Positions 25,158-34,414 of a stretch of 64,000 nucleotides of DNA are shown one piece after another. Source of the stretch: an uncultured Latescibacterota bacterium. GTDB lineage: Bacteria; Latescibacterota; UBA2968. Both the position numbers and the translations under genes were made by a program. The stretch lies in contig OX638329.1 in the NCBI GenBank assembly GCA_951812755.1, positions 5,154,522 through 5,218,521 of the forward strand, written 5' to 3'. Every line of letters starts with the position of its first letter. Positions within the stretch are counted from its first letter, which is position 1. The notes below the pieces were generated by a model. The model was not told where the DNA came from, did no database searches, and worked only from the letters and a program-made list of their open reading frames with translations.

Positions 25158-26069
25158 TTGAAAAAAGTTTATGTGTTGCTGACAATGGACTGCGAGACGG
25201 CCAGGTCCGACGCGACCCCCCATGCGAGGCGGATGTCGGGCAGTGGCCCTGCGGATTACCGGGAGAGTGAACGGTCGATCTATTTTTACGTTGAGACGGC
25301 AAAGACGTACGGGTTTCCCGTCACGTTTTTTGCACACCCGGAGGTAGCACTGGAGAATGCAGATCTGCTTCAGACACTGCAGGATCAGGGTGCGTGTTTG
25401 GGGCTGCATTTGCATCCATACAAGCTCAGAGGAAGGAGATACAGATACGATCTGGGCGCATATTCTGCACATACGCAGCGCGAGATTATTCAAGAGGCTA
25501 TGCAGGTATGGGCGTCTGCGCTGGGCAAGGCACCCCGTTTTTTCAGAGCGGGTTATTTTTCGGCCAATGATTGCACATTCGACGTGCTACGCGAACTGGG
25601 ATTTGTGGGCGGCAGTCTTTCAAATCCGGGGCGGGTTCTACCCGCGCACTGCAGTGTTTGGGCCGGTGCAGAGCCCTATCCCCACCGGGCGCATCTGGGG
25701 TTTCGTTTGATTCGAGGAGATAGCGACTTTATCAATGTGCCGATATCCGCAGCATTTGGCAGACCAGTTGCACAAGGCCATGCGGGCGAACGGGGTTATG
25801 AATGGTCCTATGTCCCGCACACGTACGACCACAGAGCGGTTATTCGGGATGTGCTGAATCGTTTCCGAATCGAAGATCCCCGGTTCGGCACCCTTGTAAC
25901 AGACAGTCATAATGATCAGGATTATTCCAACCCCATGCATCCCGCAAGACAGAACCTGGAGTTGATACTCAGATCGATTGGAGATTTCTGCGGACAGATG
26001 GAAATGATCCCCGTGGGGATTACGCTCGATGCTCTATGTGAGCTTGTTCTGGCGGATGGGGATGCGTAG
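25158..26069 (+). CDS. Polysaccharide deacetylase-like (NodB-type) protein
   Basis: A 303-aa protein resembling carbohydrate esterase family 4. Asp11 and Glu13 in LLTMDCETARS fit the catalytic/metal Asp region, and His84-x-His86 (LGLHLHPY) fits the metal histidines, with FFAHPEV earlier and FFRAGYFSANDCTFDVLREL as the later barrel motif. It starts with TTG at 25158 with a weak ribosome binding site, so the start is less certain than its neighbours. Likely removes acyl groups from an oligosaccharide taken up for breakdown. Confidence 0.75.
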   Translation: MKKVYVLLTMDCETARSDATPHARRMSGSGPADYRESERSIYFYVETAKTYGFPVTFFAHPEVALENADLLQTLQDQGACLGLHLHPYKLRGRRYRYDLGAYSAHTQREIIQEAMQVWASALGKAPRFFRAGYFSANDCTFDVLRELGFVGGSLSNPGRVLPAHCSVWAGAEPYPHRAHLGFRLIRGDSDFINVPISAAFGRPVAQGHAGERGYEWSYVPHTYDHRAVIRDVLNRFRIEDPRFGTLVTDSHNDQDYSNPMHPARQNLELILRSIGDFCGQMEMIPVGITLDALCELVLADGDA

Positions 26070-26093
26070 CGCGTCATTGAACGGGAGAAAACC

Positions 26094-26912
26094 ATGCGAA
26101 TCGATTCTCACGTACACGTATGGACAATGGGAGCACCGCCGTTTACCCATAATGATGATATGACCACGCAACGGCCCGATTATCCGGGGCTGGTGGAAAA
26201 TCTCGTCAGGTACATGGACCTCAATGAAATCGACCGCACCGTACTGATCCAGTGCATGTATCACGGGTATGACAATAGCTATATGTACGATTGTTTGAGG
26301 CGATTTCCAGATCGCCTGCACGGGGTGGCGCTGATCGATCCCCTGAAACCCGACGCACCCGAAACACTGGCGCGTCTGCACCGGGATCACGGGGTGCAGG
26401 GAATGCGATTGTATCCGATTAAAGATCGGGATGCATCGTGGTTGTCAGGCCCTGGGCAGCATGCGCTTTGGGAGACGGCACAAAGGCTGGACGTGCCGTT
26501 TACATGGTTTGGACGCTGCCATCAGATTCCACTACTGGAGCCGATGTTGCAGCAATTTCCCGAGGTAAATGTGATAGTAGATCATCTGGGCGAACCGATC
26601 CTGTCCGAGGGGCTGGACGGCAATTTCGGGATCTTGCTGGCAGCGGCAAAGTACCCCAATTTTTTTGTAAAAGCGACCCGGATCGATGGAATTTCCGATC
26701 AACCCTGGCCGCACGAGGATGTGTATCCCTATGTCAGAGCCGTGTACGAGGCTTTTGGGCCAGAACGGATGCTGGGGTGTACGGGATTTCCGGAAAATCC
26801 GCAGCGCGGGGAGGCCGTTGGTTTTCGCGTGGTTGAAGCGATGGATTTTCTGTCAGATGAAGACAGAGCATGGATTTTGGGCAAGACAGCCGATACACTC
26901 TATGGCACATAA
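26094..26912 (+). CDS. Amidohydrolase family protein 2
   Basis: A 272-aa amidohydrolase_2 family enzyme. It begins MRIDSHVHVWTMG with the HxH metal motif; TWFGRCHQIPLLEPM, NVIVDHLGEPI and RMLGCTGFPENP follow the barrel order of L-fuconolactonase and related sugar lactonases. The final metal Asp position reads TGFP instead of the common T/S-D-xP, so a ligand may be missing. Gap to the heparinase gene is 13 nt. Confidence 0.83.
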   Translation: MRIDSHVHVWTMGAPPFTHNDDMTTQRPDYPGLVENLVRYMDLNEIDRTVLIQCMYHGYDNSYMYDCLRRFPDRLHGVALIDPLKPDAPETLARLHRDHGVQGMRLYPIKDRDASWLSGPGQHALWETAQRLDVPFTWFGRCHQIPLLEPMLQQFPEVNVIVDHLGEPILSEGLDGNFGILLAAAKYPNFFVKATRIDGISDQPWPHEDVYPYVRAVYEAFGPERMLGCTGFPENPQRGEAVGFRVVEAMDFLSDEDRAWILGKTADTLYGT

Positions 26913-26925
26913 GGGAAAGGCCGAC

Positions 26926-29721
26926 ATGAAAAGCGCGTACAAACCTGAGGATATCGAAAACGCCCGGCAAAATCTATCTCGCTACAGTTGGGCGCAGGAA
27001 ATCGTGAATGGCTGGGCGCAAAGCGTTGCATTTGCCATGCAGCAAGATCGAGCATTTTTCGACACAATGATCCCCGAATTGACCCCCGGCACGCATTACG
27101 GTCAGAACTGTCCGAACTGTGTGGGCAAGCAATCGCTAATGGGCGGCGGACTCTTTGACTGGCACATTGACAGCCCGGATGAGATTACGTGTCGCGCATG
27201 TGGCGCAGTTTATCCCAACGCGCAGTACCCGGAGACCGGCGTACTCGTATGCCCGCGGATGGGTCAAAAATTCACCTATTACGAAACGCCCGAAGAAATA
27301 GCCGACCCCGAAAATCGCGCAAAGCACGCGCTCAAATGGCTTGGGGATCGCCCCACAATGACGAGTTTTAGCGGACATATTCGAGATCGCAAAGTAGGCT
27401 GGGCGCGAAGCCAGGCATTGACACTTGCCAAACTGTACGCAATAACCGGTAAAATTGGATACGCGGAGCGCGCGATGTGGATCCTCGACCGCATCGCCCG
27501 GGTATTCCCAAATTATCTCTACCATTCCTACGACGGAAGCGTCGCGGACTGGCCGCCTGCAGAGGTAGCGGCCAACATGGGCAAAGAAGAGACAGAGGGT
27601 GGTCCTCGCGGAGGGCGCTTTCCAAAAGATGCGATCCGCCACGCTTATGGCTTGCACCAATTTGAGGATTATTCGACCCTGAACAACGGATTCTGGGGCG
27701 CGGGTCGAATGAACGTCCACGGAAAGGGAAGCGATGCCGGGGCGTTATTTGTATTGACCGTTGCCTACGACCTGATCCGCGATGCAGAATACGCACCTGG
27801 CCGCCGATTGCTGGACGGCGATACGGAGCGACGGATAACAGAGGACCTGATTCTCGCCGGATGTGCGAACATGATGCATTGGAATTCCCTCAGCAACAAG
27901 GGCACGGCAGTTTTTGTGTTAAGTGCTGCGGTAGGAATGCTTCTGGATCACCCGCAGAAGGTGCGACACGCACTGGATGGCTTCAATCGGATGCTGGCGG
28001 AGCGGTATCATCACGATGGTTTTTACTCGGAATCGCCAGCCTATTCGGCGCACAATCTCTCCAACGTGCATGAACTGGCCGACTTGCTACACGGATATAG
28101 CGATCCCCCCGGTTATCAGCCAGAGGAAGGCGAGCGGATCGAACACCTGGACATGTTTTCAAGCGGGCGTTACCCCCTCTCCCTGCTATCTCTGGCGAGA
28201 ATGCTCGCACCCGGCAACCGCATGCCAGTGATTGCCGATACGCGGTATGATACCGAAGCGGACCTTCTTGCCTCTGAAATTCTCGCCGCCCGTCTCGGTG
28301 GCGCGTACGCCGGTTTTCTGGAACTCATTCAAGGAGCACCGTTATCCGAAAAAGGCCAGGAATACGCACTGTGGTACCGCCCTTATGATCTACGGGCAGA
28401 GTCAACGGTACTACCCCTCCATTCCGAGTGGTTCCCCGGCTGGCATGTGGGCGTCTTGCGCGGCGGTCGAAATGACACCGCGCTTTATTTGAATGGCAAT
28501 GAACACCAGTGGACCCTGCGAACCAGTCACCGGCAGCAAGATATCTTAAGCCTGAGCTACTACGCTTATGGGGAGGAACTCGCCTCGGACCGCGGTTATT
28601 TTTCCGGCAGCAGCCAGCAACTCCCAGACGGCCGCAGCGGACAGGTCTGGGTAAAAAGCAGTCTATCCCACAATCTGGTAGTAGTAGATGAAGAAGAGCA
28701 GAACAACACGGCTTGCGGTTCCAACCTGGAGTTATTTGGCACGGCCCCCGGCATTGAAGTCGTACAGGCCTCAGGCGTGAATGTGTACCCCCAGTGTGAG
28801 GAATATCGACGCACCTGCGCGATGGTGACAACGCCAGAGGGACAAACCTATAGTGTGGATTTTTTCCGGGTCAAAGGCGGGCACATCCATCAATATAATT
28901 TCCACTGCAATGGCTCACCAATGGGCATGAACCCGGCAACGCCACAGGCAGTAGCTCTGGGAGATGCCTGGAACATGTGGCTCGAAAATCCCCAGGCAAT
29001 TGCCCCTCAGGAACCGACAACATTTACCTGGCAATATCGGGATGTAAATCTGGATCTGACGTTGTTAAATGTCCCACATCGCATTATTCTCGCAGATGCG
29101 CCCGGTTGGCGGGTCGGAACACCTGAGGAATTGGAAAAACCATCGATCAGACAAATTTTTGCAGAAAACTCAGCTGAAGATGGCAATGGGGCACTTGCAA
29201 GCCAGTACGCCGCTGTGATTGCGCCCTACAAAACCGGAAATTCTCCACTACTTAGCGCGCGGTTGCTCGCAGATAATCCAGACACTGGCGTTCTGGCCGT
29301 CGAAGTAAAACTATCGGACCGCACCGATTATATTATCTCGACAAAGGACCAAAAAGAGCGACAATTCGGCCCCGTAACCGCTGCCGGGCAATTTGCGTTT
29401 GTATCGGTAAATGATCAAGGCATACAAGCCTATTTGCTGAACGGCACAGTATTGACATATGGCAATCTGAAAATTTCACTACCAGAGGCGAGTACCACTC
29501 TGAAGGTGCAGTCGGTGGAGGAAAGCGTATATCATCTCGCAGAAATATTGCAAAACCCACAGGCAGTCGTCGGCTCTTATTTACTCGCCGGAGAGTCACC
29601 TCAGACGGGTTTTGAAATTGCATCGGCCACAGAAAACGCGATTACCGTGCGGGACTATCCCGCGATTACTTGTGACAAAGTCAGAATCTTAAATTCCGCC
29701 TGGGCGCATGTCGCGCCTTAA
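26926..29721 (+). CDS. Heparinase II/III-like polysaccharide lyase
   Basis: A 931-aa protein with an alpha/alpha toroid N-terminal half and a C-terminal beta-sandwich (heparinase II/III family, about residues 480-800). Residues about 40-90 hold two CxxC pairs (CPNC, CRAC). The toroid includes KAIRHAYGLHQF-like and FYSESPAYSAHNLSNVHEL stretches, the latter with a probable catalytic Tyr/His region. The C-terminal half has SDRGYFSGSSQQLPDGRSG and SHNLVVVDEEEQN, where the conserved His-Asn of the family lies. The true start is the ATG at 26926; the longer frame overlaps the preceding gene. No signal peptide, so it may act on imported oligosaccharides or be exported by another route. Confidence 0.85.
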   Translation: MKSAYKPEDIENARQNLSRYSWAQEIVNGWAQSVAFAMQQDRAFFDTMIPELTPGTHYGQNCPNCVGKQSLMGGGLFDWHIDSPDEITCRACGAVYPNAQYPETGVLVCPRMGQKFTYYETPEEIADPENRAKHALKWLGDRPTMTSFSGHIRDRKVGWARSQALTLAKLYAITGKIGYAERAMWILDRIARVFPNYLYHSYDGSVADWPPAEVAANMGKEETEGGPRGGRFPKDAIRHAYGLHQFEDYSTLNNGFWGAGRMNVHGKGSDAGALFVLTVAYDLIRDAEYAPGRRLLDGDTERRITEDLILAGCANMMHWNSLSNKGTAVFVLSAAVGMLLDHPQKVRHALDGFNRMLAERYHHDGFYSESPAYSAHNLSNVHELADLLHGYSDPPGYQPEEGERIEHLDMFSSGRYPLSLLSLARMLAPGNRMPVIADTRYDTEADLLASEILAARLGGAYAGFLELIQGAPLSEKGQEYALWYRPYDLRAESTVLPLHSEWFPGWHVGVLRGGRNDTALYLNGNEHQWTLRTSHRQQDILSLSYYAYGEELASDRGYFSGSSQQLPDGRSGQVWVKSSLSHNLVVVDEEEQNNTACGSNLELFGTAPGIEVVQASGVNVYPQCEEYRRTCAMVTTPEGQTYSVDFFRVKGGHIHQYNFHCNGSPMGMNPATPQAVALGDAWNMWLENPQAIAPQEPTTFTWQYRDVNLDLTLLNVPHRIILADAPGWRVGTPEELEKPSIRQIFAENSAEDGNGALASQYAAVIAPYKTGNSPLLSARLLADNPDTGVLAVEVKLSDRTDYIISTKDQKERQFGPVTAAGQFAFVSVNDQGIQAYLLNGTVLTYGNLKISLPEASTTLKVQSVEESVYHLAEILQNPQAVVGSYLLAGESPQTGFEIASATENAITVRDYPAITCDKVRILNSAWAHVAP

Positions 29722-29737
29722 AATGGGGAGGGATCAC

Positions 29738-30775
29738 ATGCAAATTTTTGATCGATATACAGATCTCCTGCAGCAGATTGAACAGAAAGGCTATCCATCC
29801 CAGGTACTCGGACATACGCCGGATGGATCGCCACTGGTATGTCTCAGGACCGGAGGAGAAAAAACACCGGCTATTTTTATCAGTGCTGGCAGTCATTCGA
29901 CAGAACAGGCCGGAGTCGGAGCGGCAATGGGACTTCTGGACGCGCTCGACACAGAACACCAGGTCTATATAATACCCACCCGCGATCCAATGGGAATGAA
30001 CGGATATGCGTACGCGCTGAGCTTGAGCCTCGGCGAAGAGCCTGAATTAAACTCCGTAGAGGACGTCGAGAAAATTCTGCGGGCACGCGGCGAAGTGCTT
30101 TACAAAGAGGATGAAACAGTAGTCGCAATCATAGGCGAATACGGATATTCGACTAAGGGAATTTTCGGAAAATTTGAGGTGGGAGCCGACTTTCTAAAAC
30201 CGCTCTTTGGGCGGCGCATTTTCTTCCCATCAAGTGTCGAAGGCATTGAAGGCACTGCCCCCTGCCAGAGAGCATATACACTGATTGTCAGTCCAGAGGG
30301 CGAGATATTGCACATCAATCGCTTTCACGACACGGCCTGGTCGCCCGTGGAACCGCGTTGCACGCGCGATTTGATGGCTGAAATTCAACCCGGACTAACG
30401 CTGGACCTGCACGAATACGGAGGAGACGGCTTCTGGTTCTCTGCCCGCCACCAGCGCAATGAAAATGATGAAATATGGGAAAAACGGATGGCAGACGCGA
30501 TAATTCGGGCGGTTGCCGATTCTGGAGCTAACCTTGCACCGGAAAATTATTTGCCCGGATCGTTTTTTGAGACAGGAGAACGCGGTGTATTCTGGTTGAT
30601 TGCCCAGGAGCGAGGAGAGGGCCTGAATCTGGCCGATTACGGAGCGCATCAGTACGGTCCGTCATTTACGATCGAGACGGGAATGACTATGCAGGGCGGG
30701 TATCAGGAGCGCGTGCAAACGTCTATGCTGGCAGCGCAAACCGCGATCTCGGTTTTTGAAGAACGCTGGCTTTAA
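29738..30775 (+). CDS. M14-like zinc carboxypeptidase/deacylase
   Basis: A 345-aa protein with M14-type motifs: His53-x-x-Glu56 (SAGSHSTEQAG), the second zinc His225 (LDLHEYGGDGFWF) and a catalytic Glu313 (FTIETGMT). Members are carboxypeptidases or succinylglutamate-desuccinylase-like deacylases. The ATG at 29738 has GGGAGGG upstream. It follows the lyase by 16 nt. A role trimming an amide or ester substituent is possible; the actual substrate is unknown. Confidence 0.78.
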   Translation: MQIFDRYTDLLQQIEQKGYPSQVLGHTPDGSPLVCLRTGGEKTPAIFISAGSHSTEQAGVGAAMGLLDALDTEHQVYIIPTRDPMGMNGYAYALSLSLGEEPELNSVEDVEKILRARGEVLYKEDETVVAIIGEYGYSTKGIFGKFEVGADFLKPLFGRRIFFPSSVEGIEGTAPCQRAYTLIVSPEGEILHINRFHDTAWSPVEPRCTRDLMAEIQPGLTLDLHEYGGDGFWFSARHQRNENDEIWEKRMADAIIRAVADSGANLAPENYLPGSFFETGERGVFWLIAQERGEGLNLADYGAHQYGPSFTIETGMTMQGGYQERVQTSMLAAQTAISVFEERWL

Positions 30776-30809
30776 AACAATAAAGATTACCCGTGAGGGG
30801 CATCGCGTT

Positions 30810-32129
30810 ATGAATTTAATCCAAAAAATCGCGCTATGTGCATTTGTCGCGCTTATCGCGTGTGGTGGAGATAATCCCGCAAGTCAAGAAAATGGAGATA
30901 ATCCCACAGATAGCGGTCTGGATGGACATCGCTTTGATATTACGGAAAATCAGACCAGCGATTTCGGTATGAACACGCCCGGTGGGCGTGGGGGCAGGGT
31001 CATTCGGGTGACAAACTTGTTGCCGAGTGGACAGGGATCGCTGGATGCGGCACTATCTGCATCGGGATCGCGTATTGTAGTATTTGAAGTGGGCGGGGTA
31101 ATTGATCTGAACAAGACGCGGTTGAACATTCGCGAGCCATTTGTGACAGTGGCGGGACAAACCGCGCCGAGCCCGGGCATTACGATCATTCGCGGTGCCA
31201 TTTTCATTCAGACACACGATGTAATTTTACAACATATTCGGGTGCGCCCAGGCGATGCGGGCGAAGCAAAAAGAAGTGGATGGGAGCCTGATGGCATCTC
31301 CACAGCGGGTAGTGATGCGTACAATATATTGATCGATCACTGTTCGATTTCATGGGCAGTGGATGAAAATTTGAGCGCGTCTGGTCCAAATACCGAGGGA
31401 CCTGATGCAACTTCTCGTCGCATCGCATTTGTCAATTGCATTATCGCCGAATGCCTGAATGATGCATCGCACAGCAAAGGCCCGCACTCCATGGGATCGC
31501 TGATTCACGACTTCTGTCGTGAGATCGCCATCATCGGCAATTTGTATGCCCACAATGCAAATCGCAACCCATACTTCAAAGCATTTACAACCGGGGTGAT
31601 CGTAAACAATTTGATTTACAATCCGGGCTCTCGGGCAATTCAACTGAGTTTTTCAGATGCCGAATTTAGCGATACCAATCTCGTTCCACAAAATGCGCGT
31701 GTAAGCGTGGTGGGCAATGTAATGATTCACGGAGGAAATACGCGGTCAGGACTGGCACTGATATCCTCAAAGGGCGATGCCTATCTCGAGGATAATATCG
31801 CGCTGAACAGAACAGGAGCTAATGTGCCTTTGACCTCGGGTGACATCCGCATTTTGAATGAAAAGCCAATCTGGGGCAACATCACACCATTGCCCGCCTC
31901 GGCAGTAGTGGAACATGTGGTACAAAGCGCGGGTGCGCGTCCGAAAGACCGCGATGAAATAGATCAACGGATTATACGCGAGTTTCTCGAACGCAAAGGT
32001 CGGATGATAGATAGCCAGCAGGAGGTAGGCGGATATCCCCAAATAAATACAGTAAGACGACCCCTGAATATCCCCACAGATGTGGATGCGTGGTTGGCGC
32101 AACTCGCCGCAGAGCTTGAAGGGAATTAA
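30810..32129 (+). CDS. Pectate-lyase-like lipoprotein
   Basis: A 439-aa predicted lipoprotein: hydrophobic signal (IALCAFVALIAC) with the lipidated Cys18, then a low-complexity Asn/Asp linker and a right-handed beta-helix of the pectate lyase/PL1 kind. Recognisable parts: GRGGRVIRVTNL, ITIIRGAIFIQTHDVILQHIRVRPGD, GISTAGSDAYNILIDHCSISWAVDE and NLIYNPGSRAIQ. It is the only clearly exported enzyme of the operon, so it probably makes the oligosaccharides that the cytoplasmic enzymes process. The ATG at 30810 was chosen over an earlier in-frame ATG because it gives a proper signal peptide. Confidence 0.85.
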   Translation: MNLIQKIALCAFVALIACGGDNPASQENGDNPTDSGLDGHRFDITENQTSDFGMNTPGGRGGRVIRVTNLLPSGQGSLDAALSASGSRIVVFEVGGVIDLNKTRLNIREPFVTVAGQTAPSPGITIIRGAIFIQTHDVILQHIRVRPGDAGEAKRSGWEPDGISTAGSDAYNILIDHCSISWAVDENLSASGPNTEGPDATSRRIAFVNCIIAECLNDASHSKGPHSMGSLIHDFCREIAIIGNLYAHNANRNPYFKAFTTGVIVNNLIYNPGSRAIQLSFSDAEFSDTNLVPQNARVSVVGNVMIHGGNTRSGLALISSKGDAYLEDNIALNRTGANVPLTSGDIRILNEKPIWGNITPLPASAVVEHVVQSAGARPKDRDEIDQRIIREFLERKGRMIDSQQEVGGYPQINTVRRPLNIPTDVDAWLAQLAAELEGN

Positions 32130-32168
32130 CCGTTAAAAAAGAGTAATTATTTAGGTTCTTGTGGTCGC

Positions 32169-32222
32169 GTAGGAGGGAAATCCTTTTCCCGACCTTGATC
32201 GCGGCAGGGATGCCGCTCCTAC
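32169..32222. repeat. Compound hairpin repeat, copy C (54 bp)
   Basis: Begins GTAGGAG and ends CTCCTAC, enclosing two hairpins: GGGAAA-TCCT-TTTCCC and GCGGCA-GGGA-TGCCGC. The ends pair, so the whole can fold as a three-way junction. Copies A and B are at 12894-12949 and 16846-16930. Confidence 0.75.
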
Positions 32223-32251
32223 AGCATCCTTTTGTGATTTTTGTGCATTTG

Positions 32252-32275
32252 AACTGGCCTGAGAGACGGCCAGTT
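32252..32275. repeat. AACTGGCC hairpin repeat
   Basis: AACTGGCC (32252-32259) and GGCCAGTT (32268-32275) form an 8-bp stem, followed by GTACCCC. A relative with a G-T pair is at 39449-39472, followed by GTACACC. Confidence 0.55.
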
Positions 32276-32347
32276 GTACCCCGCTCGTGGCTAATCATCC
32301 AAATGACCTAAATAGTTACAAAAAAGAAAGGATTGGAGAACACACAA

Positions 32348-33220
32348 ATGGAAAAACGAACCCTGGGACGTACCGGGCACCAGAGCACAGTAGCGACCTT
32401 TGGCGCATTCTCGGTCGGATATGTAGATCAGGACGAGGCAGACCGCGCCATACAACTCGTCCTTGACCACGGCGTAAACCACATCGACATAGCGCCGAGC
32501 TACGGACACGCGATGGAGCGCGTAGCCCCGTGGATGCCCGACATACGGGACAAAATGTTTCTCGGCTCAAAGACAACCCGTCGCACGCGCGACGAAGCGT
32601 GGCGAGATGTGGAACAAATGATGAAACGGCTAAACGTCGGAAACTTCGACTTATTCCAACTCCACTCAGTCGGCAATATCTCCGAACTGGACAAAGCCAC
32701 CGCATCGGGCGGCGCACTTGAAACCCTGATAGAAATGCGCGAACAGGCTCTGACCAAATGGCTGGGCATCACCGGACACGGACCGCAGGTGCCGAGTACC
32801 ATCCAGGAAAGCCTCAGACGCTTCGACTTCGACACCGTAATGTTCCCGCTGAACCCGGCAAGCATGCGGGACGCGAATTATCGTCGGGACGCCGAAGCAC
32901 TACTCGCCGAGGCAAACGCACGCGACATCGGCATCCAAACAATCAAAATGATCGCACGCGGCGGCTGGGCTGAAAATTCAAAAGACTGCCACACCTGGTA
33001 CGACCCGCACCGAGAACAAGAAGCCATTGACCGTTCCCTGTGGTGGGTCCTGTCTCAGCCCATACACACCGCCCCCACCTGCGGCGAAATCAGCTTACTG
33101 CCAAACGTCCTCAACGCAGCCGAGCGATTCGTCCCCCTCACCCCCGACGAACAGGCCGTCGCCATCGCCGCACAGCGACCACCCCAACCGCTCCCCGCAC
33201 TGGCTATACCGGAAGTGTGA
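32348..33220 (+). CDS. Aldo/keto reductase 2
   Basis: A 290-aa aldo/keto reductase with tetrad Asp47, Tyr52 (HIDIAPSYGHAMERV), Lys75 (FLGSKTTRRT) and His106 (LFQLHSVGN). The N-terminus MEKRTLGRTGHQS is typical. The ATG at 32348 is preferred; a TTG at 32333 is also in frame. The gene appears monocistronic, with repeats on both sides. Confidence 0.9.
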   Translation: MEKRTLGRTGHQSTVATFGAFSVGYVDQDEADRAIQLVLDHGVNHIDIAPSYGHAMERVAPWMPDIRDKMFLGSKTTRRTRDEAWRDVEQMMKRLNVGNFDLFQLHSVGNISELDKATASGGALETLIEMREQALTKWLGITGHGPQVPSTIQESLRRFDFDTVMFPLNPASMRDANYRRDAEALLAEANARDIGIQTIKMIARGGWAENSKDCHTWYDPHREQEAIDRSLWWVLSQPIHTAPTCGEISLLPNVLNAAERFVPLTPDEQAVAIAAQRPPQPLPALAIPEV

Positions 33221-33250
33221 AGTGTGAAGGATGAAGTGTGAAGATACATC

Positions 33251-33280
33251 CTTAGGGGCGACCCCTGTGGTCGCCCGGGC
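33251..33280. repeat. GGGCGACC hairpin
   Basis: GGGCGACC (33256-33263) and GGTCGCCC (33269-33276) with a 5-nt loop and no T-tract. Just upstream (33217-33246), GTGAAGT heptamers repeat. The 210-nt gap holds nothing else I can name. Confidence 0.5.
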
Positions 33281-33430
33281 ATCGCAATATAAGGGCACAA
33301 ACTTTGCGTTGCCAACCGAGCAAAACTTTGGCATCATGCAAAAAAGAAAGCGTTAGACTCTGGGTTTTTGCTTTTATGGGCCAAGCCAGATCCGACAAAT
33401 AACCATCCTTAAAACGGGAAGGAGCTTATC

Positions 33431-33856
33431 ATGCTTAAGCAAGTAGTCGGTGCAATTCTCACTATTGTAGGAGTGGCGGTTGCCATCCACACCGTCATAG
33501 AACCGCTCTATCATGTCTCCACCGACGAGCAGCTATACAGCTCGTTTTGGGGCATCCTGAATCCTTTGATGGTGCTATCAATCATTCTGGGCCTGATATT
33601 CGGATACATCCGCAAGAAAGGCATTGATAGCGGCGACACCATCACCCGCGAATACCTCGCCGCCAACATCCAGTTCTACGGCTTATTATTCGTCAGTATC
33701 ATGTTCTTTTGGAACTATTTTAACTACTATTATGGCCCTGAATTTACCGCAATAGGAGCCGACACCCAATCACTCGTGTGGATACTCATCGACGCCAGCC
33801 TCCCGCTACTTTTGGGCGCGATGGGCATATCTCTGCTACGCAGCAACGACGAGTAA
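33431..33856 (+). CDS. Small four-helix membrane protein
   Basis: A 141-aa protein with four predicted transmembrane segments (near VGAILTIVGVAVAIHTVIEP, NPLMVLSIILGLIFGYI, FYGLLFVSIMFFWNYF and IDASLPLLLGAMGISLL). No family recognised. AAGGAGC lies upstream of the ATG at 33431. The crcB start follows its stop by one base, so the two are cotranscribed and may be linked in ion homeostasis. Confidence 0.75.
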   Translation: MLKQVVGAILTIVGVAVAIHTVIEPLYHVSTDEQLYSSFWGILNPLMVLSIILGLIFGYIRKKGIDSGDTITREYLAANIQFYGLLFVSIMFFWNYFNYYYGPEFTAIGADTQSLVWILIDASLPLLLGAMGISLLRSNDE

Positions 33857-33857
33857 A

Positions 33858-34226
33858 GTGGCGCAGCTACTATTCATAGCCGGAGGAGGTGCCCTGGGAG
33901 CCTTATTGCGCTACGGGATGTCCATGAGCATACACATCCTGTTCGGACGCGGCTTTCCCTATGGCACGCTCACAGTCAACGTCACCGGATCGATCCTCAT
34001 GGGACTCCTTTATGTATGCCTGTCTGAATATATGGACATGCCCTGGCGCGATGGCCTGCTAATAGGCCTCCTGGGAGCGTTCACCACGTTTTCAACCTTT
34101 TCCATTGAAACCCTGCACCTCCTCGAAACGAGTCACCCTGTACTCGCATTGCTGAACATCCTCTTAAGTGTCACTCTCTGCATCGCGGGATGCTGGATCG
34201 GCATTATAATCGGGCGAGCAATATAG
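33858..34226 (+). CDS. crcB: Fluoride ion channel CrcB/FluC
   Basis: A 122-aa Fluc-type fluoride exporter channel. Family marks: GGALGALLRYGMS near the N-terminus, the pore motif TLTVNVTGSILMG, and GLLGAFTTFSTFSIET with the phenylalanine-rich stretch. Four transmembrane helices; the active form is a dual-topology dimer. GTG start at 33858 directly behind the preceding membrane gene. I looked for a fluoride riboswitch upstream and did not find one. Confidence 0.93.
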   Translation: MAQLLFIAGGGALGALLRYGMSMSIHILFGRGFPYGTLTVNVTGSILMGLLYVCLSEYMDMPWRDGLLIGLLGAFTTFSTFSIETLHLLETSHPVLALLNILLSVTLCIAGCWIGIIIGRAI

Positions 34227-34414
34227 GGGTGCAATGGGCATATCCCTCTGCTGCGCGACCGCGAACAGCGAACAATAGATAAAAAGGATTATCTGACGAC
34301 TGGTTTTGCTATGCGATGAAAAAATTAAACCTGAAAGAACACTCTGACCAATGGCGTGTATAAACAGCACAGACAGAAGACATTTACAGACACTCGTACA
34401 CAAAGGAGAATTTC

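Noticed and set aside
26686-26925. Longer N-terminus of the heparinase-like protein
   Set aside because: It overlaps the amidohydrolase gene in another frame; the ATG at 26926 starts right after that gene.
33221-33430. Fluoride riboswitch upstream of the crcB unit
   Set aside because: I could not find the conserved core; the region holds only repeats and a simple hairpin.
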